Source: an uncultured Aquimarina sp.
Lineage (GTDB): Bacteria; Bacteroidota; Bacteroidia; Flavobacteriales; Flavobacteriaceae
Direction: 5' to 3'
Length of the DNA: 54,790 nt
NCBI GenBank assembly: GCA_947500545.1
Contig: CANMSO010000016.1
Coordinates: forward strand, 1 to 54,790
Shown: positions 9,712-19,600 of the stretch, in pieces
Position numbering within the stretch: the first letter of the stretch is position 1
Layout: each line of letters opens with the position of its first letter
Translations under genes and position numbers: made by a program
The notes under the pieces: model-generated
Told to the model about the DNA's origin: nothing
Seen by the model: the letters and a program-made list of their open reading frames with translations, nothing else
Databases searched by the model: none

Positions 9712-11286
9712 CTAAATCTGTTCCGACTCAAGTAGGTTCAATTTGGGAATAGTATTAATTGATGCTGTATAATTATCTAAAATATACTCTAATTGTTTTC
9801 GATATGAAATCATTAGCTCTTCAATAGTATCTCTTTCATAAAGATCTGTGTTATAGTTAATATTAAACCAAAAACAACCTCCAAGTTCACGAAAATCGAT
9901 CTCTAAATCATATTTTGCTACAGTGGTATCAACATATTTTTTACCTATACCCATTTCCAAAATTGTTCCTTTTTCAATTCCAGCTAGTTGGAAATCTTCT
10001 AGTATTTGTTCTTCTCTTTGTACTAATAGCGCAACATCGAAAATGGGATTTCTTCCTCTATTTTCAGGTAATTCTAAATCCTCTACGATTCTTTCATAAG
10101 GATACATTTGAAATGAATAAGATTTTGAAATAGTCTCTTTTACTCTATTGTAAAATTGAAGAAAATTCTCACTTGGATCCACTTGACTACGAACTGCAAT
10201 AGTATTAATATAAGGACCTATCTGTCCTTCTAAATCTGGATGATCCCTTCCTAAAGCCGGAGTCCCAATAATCAAATCTTTTTTAGACGTATAGTTATAA
10301 AGAAAAACTTTCCATGTCGCCATAAAACTCATAAAAAGATTCCCTCCTTGCTCATCTACAAACTTCTTTAGTTTCTTTGTAGATTCTATAGAAATGTTTG
10401 TTCCTAGAAGTTTTCCTGAAAACGTCTTTACTTTAGGTCTTTCTTTTTGGTTTGGTAAATCCAAAAGAGGTAAATCTCCAGATAGATGTTCTGACCAGTA
10501 ATTTTGATATTCTTTTAATTCATTCTTTTCTAATCTTTTTGATTGCCAATCGGAAAAATCTTTATATTGAATTTTCATTTTTGGAAAATCTATCTCTGTA
10601 CCAGCTTTGAGCATTTCAGAAAAAGCCATTGCTTCTCTGGTAAAAATTTCTATAGATTCACCATCTGCAGCAATACTGTGCATGTTATAATAAAAAATGT
10701 ATTGATCTTCTTTCATTTTAAACAAAGAAGCTCTAAATAATGGTCCTTTTTCTAGGTCAAACGGAATAAATGCATCGTTATCGATGTCAGATCCCGCACG
10801 CTCTTCCTTATCATCGCGGTTACTATAATCAAAATAATTTATTTCAAATTCTAAATCCTCTCTCGATAATATATACTGTCGAACTTCGCCAAATTCATTT
10901 ACTTTAAAAACAGTTCTTAAAGCCTCATGTCTATCTATGACCATATCTACAGCCTGTTTGAACCTTTCTATATCCAGATTGGCTCCCAACTCCATAGTCC
11001 CAGGTATATTGTAAGCCTCAGACCCATTATTCATTTGGCACAAATTCCAAATTCGTTTTTGAGCGAAAGACAATGGATAACTTTCTTGGTGAGTCAAAGA
11101 TGGTATTTCAGCTTTTCCAGGATCTGTAAGATTAGATAGATAAGCTATTAATTCCTGTTTATTGGATTTAATCTCATTAATTATGCCTGGATCAACACCA
11201 GTTTTTGGAATTTTTACAGATAACTCGCCTTCATTTAAACTTAAATGAATATTTTCTTTAACTAATTTTTGCAAAAGTGTTTTCAT
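9712..11286 (-). CDS. Stand-alone condensation-like protein with degenerate active site
   Basis: 524 residues: N-terminal TubC-type docking domain (LLQKLVKENIHLSL, residues about 4-17) and one condensation-family domain. The active-site motif reads HSIAADG at 203-209, so the second, catalytic His of HHxxxDG is Ser204. The paralogue in the next gene has HHIICDG at the same positions, so this is a real substitution and not a misalignment. Otherwise the fold looks complete (RHEALRTVF, IGTPALGRDHPDLEGQIG, YPYERIVEDL, RNPIFDV). Condensation chemistry is therefore unlikely. Known inactive C-like domains (the X domain of glycopeptide synthetases) recruit tailoring enzymes in trans, and this gene directly follows a carbamoyltransferase gene. 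A recruiting role is a guess; an unusual catalytic use is also possible. Confidence 0.88.
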   Translation of the reverse strand: MKTLLQKLVKENIHLSLNEGELSVKIPKTGVDPGIINEIKSNKQELIAYLSNLTDPGKAEIPSLTHQESYPLSFAQKRIWNLCQMNNGSEAYNIPGTMELGANLDIERFKQAVDMVIDRHEALRTVFKVNEFGEVRQYILSREDLEFEINYFDYSNRDDKEERAGSDIDNDAFIPFDLEKGPLFRASLFKMKEDQYIFYYNMHSIAADGESIEIFTREAMAFSEMLKAGTEIDFPKMKIQYKDFSDWQSKRLEKNELKEYQNYWSEHLSGDLPLLDLPNQKERPKVKTFSGKLLGTNISIESTKKLKKFVDEQGGNLFMSFMATWKVFLYNYTSKKDLIIGTPALGRDHPDLEGQIGPYINTIAVRSQVDPSENFLQFYNRVKETISKSYSFQMYPYERIVEDLELPENRGRNPIFDVALLVQREEQILEDFQLAGIEKGTILEMGIGKKYVDTTVAKYDLEIDFRELGGCFWFNINYNTDLYERDTIEELMISYRKQLEYILDNYTASINTIPKLNLLESEQI

Positions 11287-11349
11287 CGGATGAGGTGTGT
11301 ATTTATTTTTTAATGAAGAGCCTTATGATAATTCGATTGGATTTTCTAA

Positions 11350-13092
11350 CTAATATGATCTTTCCACAACCTTGAAAAGTCCTGATTCGAGATGAATTTT
11401 TGTTTCTTTTTTAACATGGATCTTCCCATTGCTCCAAATAGCATTGACTTTTCCCCAATCTATTACACTTTGTACATCTGGAAAAAATCCTTTCCCACTG
11501 TGGTTTGCACTTGTATTACATAAAAGAGGTACTCCGCTCAACTTTTTATATTCTTGTAATAGTGTATAAACCTCGGGATTGCTATCGGCGCTTACGGTTT
11601 GAAGGCGTGCGGTTCCGTCTAAATGGGTGATTGCAGGAATTTTATCTATCCACTCTTCTCTTACCCTATGATCATATAACATATAGGGATCTGGTGTTCC
11701 TGGGCTGAAAATTGCCGGTGCATCTTCTTCCATACAAATAGGAGCAACAGGTCTGTAATCTTCTCTTCCTTTTATTTTGTTTAATACCCCTTTCATGACT
11801 GTAGAAACAGGTGCTGATAAAATACTTCTATTACCAAGCGCTCTTGGTCCTAATTCTGCTCTTCCGTTAAGGAAAATAATAGGTTCATTAAAATCATGAA
11901 TGATTTTTGCTAAATCTGGTATAGAACAATCTATACTGGTCCATGAATCATTTTCCTGGAATTCATTTAGAAACGGACCACTATACACATCCCAATCCAA
12001 TGCTAAATTGTCTGTATGTCTTACCATTTCTGAACAGGCAGCTCCTATGGCACTACCAGAGTCATTAGGGAAAGGAGGAACCCACACATCTTCAAACATA
12101 CCAGAATTTCTTATGGCACTGTTCCATTTTATATTAAGGGCACATCCTCCTACCATACATATATTTTTCTTTTGCATAGGATAACGATCAACCAAACCTT
12201 TCAATTTTATTAACAATACATCTTGTAGAAACACATGATAGGTTGCCATAAGATCTACAGGTTTTATATCATTGATTTCACCATATATGACAAACTCTTT
12301 TAGAAGATTTGTTGATCTTTTGATCAATGTACTCAGATCAGTAATATTATCTTTTAAAATATCCCCTTCATTTCTATGGAAGGTTTCCTTAAAAAATGTC
12401 AATACTTCAGGAATGCATTTACCCATAGCAATATAGGCCATTACCTTACCAGCAATAGATAGCCCTTCTCCTTCAAAATTTGTAAAAGGATTATAATTGG
12501 ATGCAAAGGAAGCATAGCTATCACCTTTGATATGAAATATCGGCCCTAAATTATCTACTGTTTTGGTGTTGGCATTAAAGTAAAAACATTGTGGAAACAT
12601 TCCACCATCCCATACTAACACAAAAGAGCTCTCTTGTTTTGACGCAAAGGGACTTGTGCAATATGCCCCCATTAGGTGACCAGCAATGTGTAAATAACTG
12701 TTATAGGAAAAATTATTCTTAGGATACGAAAATGAATGCTCTTCTAATACATTTTCATCTTTTACTAGCATTCCATATTTACCAAATTCTATTTCGAATT
12801 CATTTCCTAATGTATCTTTAATTCTTGTAAAAAATGCGGATGCATCATTTTCTTTACCGGCTGTTTCTTCATCATATTCTCCCCAGCCATCAATTACAAA
12901 CTTATCTACATCTTCGATTTTATATCCATTCTCTTCTAGTATAGATGATAAGAATCTAAGATCAAGGTCCAACAGGTCAGAAAATCTTGCGCTGTTATTC
13001 AGTTTTTCCATCTCATAGCTGAATACTAATTTGCCATTATCAATCAATGCTATTGCACCGTCATGAGTAAGTTTTAAGCCACATATGATCAT
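11350..13092 (-). CDS. Carbamoyltransferase (NodU/CmcH/TobZ family)
   Basis: 580 residues. The N-terminal part has the ASKHA/Kae1-like start GLKLTHDGAIALIDNG (5-20) and the metal-binding HIAGH (His135, His139). GGCALN and the C-terminal GRAELGPRALGNRSIL motif of the family are present. These enzymes form carbamoyl-adenylate from carbamoyl phosphate and ATP and pass the carbamoyl group to a hydroxyl or amine of antibiotics or Nod factors. Length matches the family (about 570-600). It lies inside the NRPS run, 45 bp from the gene before and 63 bp from the gene after, so a tailoring role on the peptide is inferred. Possible acceptors include a hydroxyl made by the monooxygenase domain of the synthetase at 21133-28707, or a side-chain hydroxyl; the sequence does not say which. 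Confidence 0.93.
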   Translation of the reverse strand: MIICGLKLTHDGAIALIDNGKLVFSYEMEKLNNSARFSDLLDLDLRFLSSILEENGYKIEDVDKFVIDGWGEYDEETAGKENDASAFFTRIKDTLGNEFEIEFGKYGMLVKDENVLEEHSFSYPKNNFSYNSYLHIAGHLMGAYCTSPFASKQESSFVLVWDGGMFPQCFYFNANTKTVDNLGPIFHIKGDSYASFASNYNPFTNFEGEGLSIAGKVMAYIAMGKCIPEVLTFFKETFHRNEGDILKDNITDLSTLIKRSTNLLKEFVIYGEINDIKPVDLMATYHVFLQDVLLIKLKGLVDRYPMQKKNICMVGGCALNIKWNSAIRNSGMFEDVWVPPFPNDSGSAIGAACSEMVRHTDNLALDWDVYSGPFLNEFQENDSWTSIDCSIPDLAKIIHDFNEPIIFLNGRAELGPRALGNRSILSAPVSTVMKGVLNKIKGREDYRPVAPICMEEDAPAIFSPGTPDPYMLYDHRVREEWIDKIPAITHLDGTARLQTVSADSNPEVYTLLQEYKKLSGVPLLCNTSANHSGKGFFPDVQSVIDWGKVNAIWSNGKIHVKKETKIHLESGLFKVVERSY

Positions 13093-13137
13093 ATCGTAAT
13101 TTTTTATTTGTTATTTATATTCTGAAAGTTTGATTTG

Positions 13138-16100
13138 TTATATTTTAATTTCACTGAATTCGCTTTCGTCTATTTCTTCTGCCTCTTTAAACCTAAGATC
13201 TATCTTGATCCTCTCGCCTATCAATTCTATAGTGTTTTCAACGTAGATCCCTCTTAGGTCATACTTTAATCCAAATTCTTTATTTATAGTGTTAAGCACA
13301 CGTATACCGCGTAAACTATTCCCTCCTACTTGAAAAAAATCATCTTTAACACCTACATTTTCTATCTGTAAAACCTCTTTCCAGATTTCTACCAATTTGA
13401 CCTGAATTTCATTATACGGAGCGACATATTCTTGTTTGATAGTAGGAATCGGCAATACTTGGCGATTTATCTTGCCGTTTTGAGTTAAAGGCATTTCTTC
13501 GAGTTTTACATAGATTCTAGGCACCATATATTCTGGCAACTTATCTCGTAAAGTTTTTTGTATCTCTTGTTCCTCTATCTCATTTTCGCAAACAATATAT
13601 CCCACTAATTGTTTAGAATCACCAACACCTTCTAATGCCAGAACTACCGACTGTTGAATAGTATCCATTTCATTTAATGCAGACTCGATTTCTCCTAATT
13701 CTATCCGATATCCATTTATCTTTACTTGATGATCATTTCTACCTAAAAACTCTATATTACCATCGGGTATCCAACGTGCCAAATCTCCTGTTAAATAGAG
13801 CAATTGACCTTTTTTGAATGGATTACTAATAAATTTTTCTTTTGATAAATCCGGACGATTTAAATACCCCTCAGATAATCCTGCTCCTCCAATGCATAGC
13901 TGACCAACCATTCCCTGTGGCACTAAGGATAGATGTTCATCCAAAATATATGCTTGGGTATTAGCAATTGGTTTTCCAATCGGAATCGAGCTATATGTTT
14001 TTCCCTTAGATAATTTGTAACATGTACTATAAGTGGTATCTTCTGAAGGCCCGTAGAGGTTCCTAATCTCGGCATTATATGTTAAAAGTTTTTGAGCAAT
14101 ATCTACTGGAAAAGGTTCTCCTGCTAAATTAACAGCACTTACATTTTTTAAATCATATCCTTCGTCTAGAACATTTCTGATACTTGAAGGAACAGTATTT
14201 AATAATATCTTGGTATCATTTTCTAAGTGCTTACCAATTTCTAATGCACTATCCAGTAATTTTATTTTTTTACCAACAGATAAAGTGAAAAATAACTCAA
14301 AGACAGAAAGATCAAAGCAATGAGATGTAACTGCATATACTACATTAAAATCAGTACCATCAAATTCATCTTTTGCCCATTTTATAAAGGCAGCAACGCT
14401 CTTATGAGTTATCATGACTCCTTTGGGGTTTCCAGTTGTCCCTGAAGTATAAATTATATAGGCTAACCCTCTATTTTCCTTATCATTCTTTATGTTTTCT
14501 TTTGAATAGTCATCTTTGGTTTCCTCAAAACTATTTAACTCATCTATATCGATTACCAATTTACAGTTACTATCATCTTCTATGTATTTTACTCTCTCTT
14601 CTGGATAGCTTATATCTATCGGAACATATGCGGCTCCTGTTTTGAGCACTGCCAATAAAGAAATCAACAACTTTTCATTCCTTGCGAGTTTTACCCCAAC
14701 AAAATCATTACTTACTATGTTCTGCTGTTCTTTTAAGTAATGGGCCAACTGGTTAGACTGCTCGTTAAGCGCTCTATATGTTAAATTTACATTTTCAAAC
14801 TCAACTGCAATGTTATCTGGCGTATTCGCAACCTGTTCTTCGAATATATCTATTATCGTTCTCTCGGTATCGTATACCATATCGGTATTATTGAACTCTT
14901 GCAAAAGAACTTTCCTTTCTTGTTCTAGTAAATATTTTGCTTTACCTATACTCTCTTCCGGATGTTTTAAAAGTTCGCCTAGTAATTCTTTATAATGAAG
15001 CATAAAGCTTTCTATCATTTCATGCTCATATACATCACTATTATATCTAATAATGAAATCTACCCCTCCTTTTAACTCGGTGAAATCAATTTCAATATCA
15101 AGTAAAGTCATCTTTTCTCCAAGATCTTGTATATTTTCTCCTGTTATACCTTCTTTAGAGATTTCTGAAACTCCCAGATAGTTTATTAATATATCAAAAA
15201 TCGGACTTCTGCTTGCTTCTCTTTTACCATTCAAATCTTCTAAAAGTTTATCGAATGGATACATTTGATGTTCTAATCCTTCTAAGGTAGTTGCTCTAAT
15301 CTGATCATATAATTCTGTGAAACTACTATCTGAATCAACCCGACTTCTTAACGCTAATGTATTTATATAAACACCTATTTGGTCTTCTAAATCTGCGTGG
15401 TCCCTACCTGCGATTGGATTTCCTATTACTATATCGCTCTCACCTGTATAACGGTAAAGTAAAACTTTAGAGACTGCTAATAATCCCATAAATAAGCTTC
15501 CTCCTCTATCTTTGGCAAAGCTTTGTAGTTTAGAAATTATTTTTGGTGATATATAGGTCCCTAAACTTTTTCCATAAAAAGTCTTTTTTTGAGGTCTTTT
15601 CTTTCTTGTTGGTAAATCTATACTTGGTATTTCTCCACTTAATACAGAAAGCCAATATTCCTTATGTTCTTGATGTTTAACACCATTTATAAGATCTAAT
15701 TGCCACGCGGTATAATCTTTATATTGTATTCTCAAAGGGGAAATATTTGGAAGTTTATCTGATACATAAGCCTCATAATATTTCATCACATCCTGAATTA
15801 AAACCTCCATAGACCATCCATCGCTAATGATATGATGCATATTGTAATAGAAGATAAATTTATCATCTGATATCTGAAGTAAGCTTGCTCTTAACAACGG
15901 CCCATTAGACAAGTCAAACGATTTATAAGCATCAGATAAAATGTATGTTTTTGCAACTTCTTGAGGATTTTTATTATTTCTGAAATCTCTGAAGTCGATA
16001 GTAAAAGATATCTCCTTTGGATCTAAAATAACCTGGCAAGGTTCACCATTGTGGTCTTCTTTAAACACTGTGCGTAATATCTCATGCCTTTCGATAACAG

Positions 16101-16470
16101 ATTTGATAGCTCTTTCGAAACAATTCAGGTCATAATGTCCAATTAACTCTATTTCGGTAGGTAGGTTATATGCCGTGGATCCTTCTTCAAGTTGACTTAA
16201 TATCCAAACTCGTTGTTGAGCATTAGATAGAGGGTAACTGGACTTTTTATCTACAACTGGTATTGGTGACATTACACCATCCTTATCAAGGTTTTTCAAA
16301 TACGTAATAATTTCATCTTTATTGGATTTAATCATTGCTATTTGATCGGGTGATATTTTGTTTTTATAGGATGTGATTTTTATATCATCTCCTTGTAAGA
16401 ATAGTTTAATTTGCTGTTCCCTGAGCTCAACAAAAAGGTCTTTTATATTTATCAATGATGTACTGTTCAT
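13138..16470 (-). CDS. Non-ribosomal peptide synthetase, docking-C-A-PCP (Ala code)
   Basis: 1110 residues from the ATG at 16470 (an in-frame TTG two codons upstream is less likely). Layout: TubC-like docking domain (about 1-60), C domain (HHIISDG intact), A domain (YIIYTSGTTGNPKGVMIT, CFDLSVFELF, NLYGPSEDTTYS) and carrier domain (VGGNS, Ser1052). The pocket residues are D-L-F-N-N-A-L-T-Y-K, a published alanine code also found in microcystin synthetase McyA. The A domain is nearly the same protein as the first and third A domains of the synthetase at 28873-37575. The gene follows the PKS gene, so its C domain should condense a ketide-peptide chain onto alanine. The tail EFSEIKI is a candidate docking motif for the next docking-domain protein. 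Confidence 0.95.
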   Translation of the reverse strand: MNSTSLINIKDLFVELREQQIKLFLQGDDIKITSYKNKISPDQIAMIKSNKDEIITYLKNLDKDGVMSPIPVVDKKSSYPLSNAQQRVWILSQLEEGSTAYNLPTEIELIGHYDLNCFERAIKSVIERHEILRTVFKEDHNGEPCQVILDPKEISFTIDFRDFRNNKNPQEVAKTYILSDAYKSFDLSNGPLLRASLLQISDDKFIFYYNMHHIISDGWSMEVLIQDVMKYYEAYVSDKLPNISPLRIQYKDYTAWQLDLINGVKHQEHKEYWLSVLSGEIPSIDLPTRKKRPQKKTFYGKSLGTYISPKIISKLQSFAKDRGGSLFMGLLAVSKVLLYRYTGESDIVIGNPIAGRDHADLEDQIGVYINTLALRSRVDSDSSFTELYDQIRATTLEGLEHQMYPFDKLLEDLNGKREASRSPIFDILINYLGVSEISKEGITGENIQDLGEKMTLLDIEIDFTELKGGVDFIIRYNSDVYEHEMIESFMLHYKELLGELLKHPEESIGKAKYLLEQERKVLLQEFNNTDMVYDTERTIIDIFEEQVANTPDNIAVEFENVNLTYRALNEQSNQLAHYLKEQQNIVSNDFVGVKLARNEKLLISLLAVLKTGAAYVPIDISYPEERVKYIEDDSNCKLVIDIDELNSFEETKDDYSKENIKNDKENRGLAYIIYTSGTTGNPKGVMITHKSVAAFIKWAKDEFDGTDFNVVYAVTSHCFDLSVFELFFTLSVGKKIKLLDSALEIGKHLENDTKILLNTVPSSIRNVLDEGYDLKNVSAVNLAGEPFPVDIAQKLLTYNAEIRNLYGPSEDTTYSTCYKLSKGKTYSSIPIGKPIANTQAYILDEHLSLVPQGMVGQLCIGGAGLSEGYLNRPDLSKEKFISNPFKKGQLLYLTGDLARWIPDGNIEFLGRNDHQVKINGYRIELGEIESALNEMDTIQQSVVLALEGVGDSKQLVGYIVCENEIEEQEIQKTLRDKLPEYMVPRIYVKLEEMPLTQNGKINRQVLPIPTIKQEYVAPYNEIQVKLVEIWKEVLQIENVGVKDDFFQVGGNSLRGIRVLNTINKEFGLKYDLRGIYVENTIELIGERIKIDLRFKEAEEIDESEFSEIKI

Positions 16471-16583
16471 ATTCAATAGTTTTTTGAGTAGCTATTCGTT
16501 ATTTATACTTTTATTTATACTGGATGCCCAACGCAAATTCATACTAAGATGTATGAGATTCTTTTTGTTTTAGTTAATAGACC

Positions 16584-16615
16584 CTCTTGAGGAATATAAT
16601 TTTCTTCCTCTCGAG
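16584..16615 (-). other. Interrupted stem-loop in the PKS-NRPS intergenic gap
   Basis: The 210-bp gap between the PKS stop and the NRPS start at 16470 holds an inverted repeat: CTC-TT-GAGGAA (16584-16594) pairs with TTCCTC-TC-GAG (16605-16615), 9 of 11 positions paired, 10-nt loop. No T-run follows it in the direction of transcription, so it is not a good intrinsic terminator. It may protect or stabilise mRNA ends. I see no gene in the gap. Confidence 0.35.
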
Positions 16616-16680
16616 TATTAAAAATGCTAGTATTAGCAAAGCGTAGTTTTGGTGATATATAATACCTTAGATCTTAGTAT

Positions 16681-19600
16681 TTAGATAACAATTGTGTCTA
16701 TTTCTTCTTGTTCATTTACCTCTTCCTGTATCCATTTTGTTTCGTCAATCAGTTTAGAAATATTAGCTATTGTCTTATTGGAAAATATATCAGACATAGT
16801 TAGTGTAATACCCATACTCTTTTTTAATTTGTTTATAAGCATTACAGCTTTTAGAGAGTCTCCTCCTAACTCAAAAAAATCATCCTCTACTCCTAATTCG
16901 GTAATACCAAAAAGGTTTTCAAATAACTTGATTACTTCAGTTTCTGTTTCATTCTTAGGAGCTGTAAAAGAGGCTTTTACTATTTTTCGGTTTACTTTTA
17001 CATTATTCTTAGGTTTCTCCTCTTTATGAGTATCTTTTGTTGGATTATTTAAATCTCTTTTAGAAACAATGATTTGTTGTAAATTATCATATAAAAAAGA
17101 ATAATGAAAAGCATTTATAAGCTCCTCAGGACGTATCCACGGGTCTTCATCATAAACTCGATCTAAGTTTAAAATAGACCAATTTGTATCTTCTTTTAGT
17201 ACTATGCTATCCATCTGTGCAGAAGCTGATGCATATCCTCCATACGATACTCCTCCTAAAAATGACGATAAACTAGAAAATACTTTAACAAAATCAATCT
17301 TTCTTTCTTGTGTAATTCGCTTGAGGTTGAGCAAACCATTTACTCGTAATGAAAAGTGTTTTTTTATAATGTCATCTTCAATCCCAGATACTAACTCAAT
17401 ATCTTTTATTTCTGTATTTCTGGCCGTATGAATAATTCCGTTTATAGCTCCGTATTTATTTTCTATATTTTCTATTTCCTTTAGTAAATGATCATAGTTA
17501 GTGATATCCACATGAAGGCAAGTAACATTTCCTGGTTGTTCCTTTAATTGTTTATATGCTTGTTTTTCTTTTTCGCTCCACTTAAATGGGGGTTTATTAG
17601 AGAAGATAACAACATTGGCTTCAAACTCATTAAGTAAATTACCGGCTAACGTACATTCAATATCATCCAGAGTTCCGGTAATCAAATAATTCCCTTGTTT
17701 TTTTACTAAAGGGGTTTCTATTTTATCATCTTCTGATATTATGATTGGTTCATAATATAAAACCCATCTTCTGTCATTTCTATAAGCTACCGTATCATAC
17801 TTATTTGCAACTTTGAATTCTTTGATCACATCATTAATCATAAAGTTGCTAATATCTATATCTAAAAAAGTTGCATATAAATTTTGACTTTCTTGAGCTA
17901 GTACATTCAATAGCGTTCCCGTATGCTGATTAACTACTTTATTATTTTCTGCTCCTGTTACTTTATAATTTTTATCATTGAGAACTATTATTTTCTTTGG
18001 ATTCTTTACTTCATCTAAACCTAAGCCATTAATAATCTTTAAGACATTGTCAAAAGTTTGATTGTATTCTAAATAAGTGCCTTGATTTTTGGAGGATTGT
18101 TTTTTGGTCAATTCCCAGTTGTAAACAATAAAATCGAAATCAAAGTTTATATTTTCCAGATAGTCCTTTAGTTCTTTGTACTCATTTTTTTCTTCTGAAT
18201 TAATGGTAACACCCATAGATGAATGAGTTTTGAATTGCTTTCCTTTTGTGATCGTAAACACATTATTTCCATTTTTTGTAAGTGCTTGTATCAATTCTTC
18301 AGAAAATGTAGATTCATCATTAAAAACCAAGTATTTATCTGCATCTGAAAATATCGTTTTTTTATGGGTATTCTCTGGAGAATATTTCCAGGAAGGCATA
18401 TATAAAGATTCTGAAATATCCTTTTGAATCAGATTTGTACCATTTAATTTTAATAAGCTATCGTCTAACTGCACTTTTGAGGGAATGTCATACTCATCAA
18501 ATGCATATGTAGGTAATGAAATTTTATTTGGTGGATTGTTCTGATAATAAATTGTCCAATCGATATCAAACCCATTTAACCATAGTTTCCCCAAAAAGTC
18601 ATTAAAATATTGGTTATCGTTTACAATTTCTTTTGGATGCCTAATTGTGGTTACAACGTTATTTTCTAAATTGTGATTCTGGCATTTTTTATAAAATGTA
18701 GTTAACGTTCTTCCAGGACCTACTTCAATAAATATTGAGTTATCAAGCTTGATCAATTCTTTAATTCCTTTTTCGAATTGCACAGCTTCAACAATATGGT
18801 TAGACCAATACTTAATTGATGTTGCTTCTTCTTTTGTTATAATATTACCAGTACTATTAGAAACGAATGGAATCTTAGGGTCATGAAGAGAAATTGATTG
18901 TAGCTCTTTTTCAAAATCTTCAAGGATTTCCTCCATCATTTTTGAATGAAACGCATGTGACGTTTTCAAAGTCGTATAAAGGATCTCTTTTGCTTCCAAC
19001 TTCTTTTTGACCCAGGTTATATCATCCTTGGTTCCGGAAACCACAAAGGAATCTGAAGAATTTATGGCCGCAATGGATACATTTTCTAATATTTCCTTTT
19101 CTACCTGATCTACAGACAGCCCTATACTAAGCATGTCTCCCTCTGCTACTTGAGACATTAATTTGGCTCTTTTACTTACAATTTTTAGAGCATCTTCAAA
19201 AGTAAATACTCCGCTTATCGTAGCGGCTATGTATTCTCCCAAACTATGACCTATCATATAATCCGGAGCCGTTCCCAAGGCAAGTAACAATTGTGCCAGA
19301 GCGTACTCAAAAACAAATAATATAGGTTGCGTATAGAGAGTTTGATTGATTAGACCTGAAGGCACAGCATCTTTACTAAATAATATACTTTTATAATCTG
19401 TACCATTAAGTTGTTGCAGGCGATCTAAGCCTTCATCCAGAAATTCTTTAAAAACAGGAAAGGAATCGTATAAGTCTTTACCCATATTTAGGTACTGACT
19501 ACCTTGTCCTGAAAACATAAAAACGAGATTGTTTTTTGCTTTTACGATATTCTCTTTTGCCTTTTTGTTAGTTATCGACTCAATAAGATCATCCTGATCT

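Noticed and set aside
16477..16680. A possible terminator splitting the operon between PKS and NRPS genes
   Set aside because: The stem is interrupted and has no T-run in the direction of transcription; both sides are co-directional.
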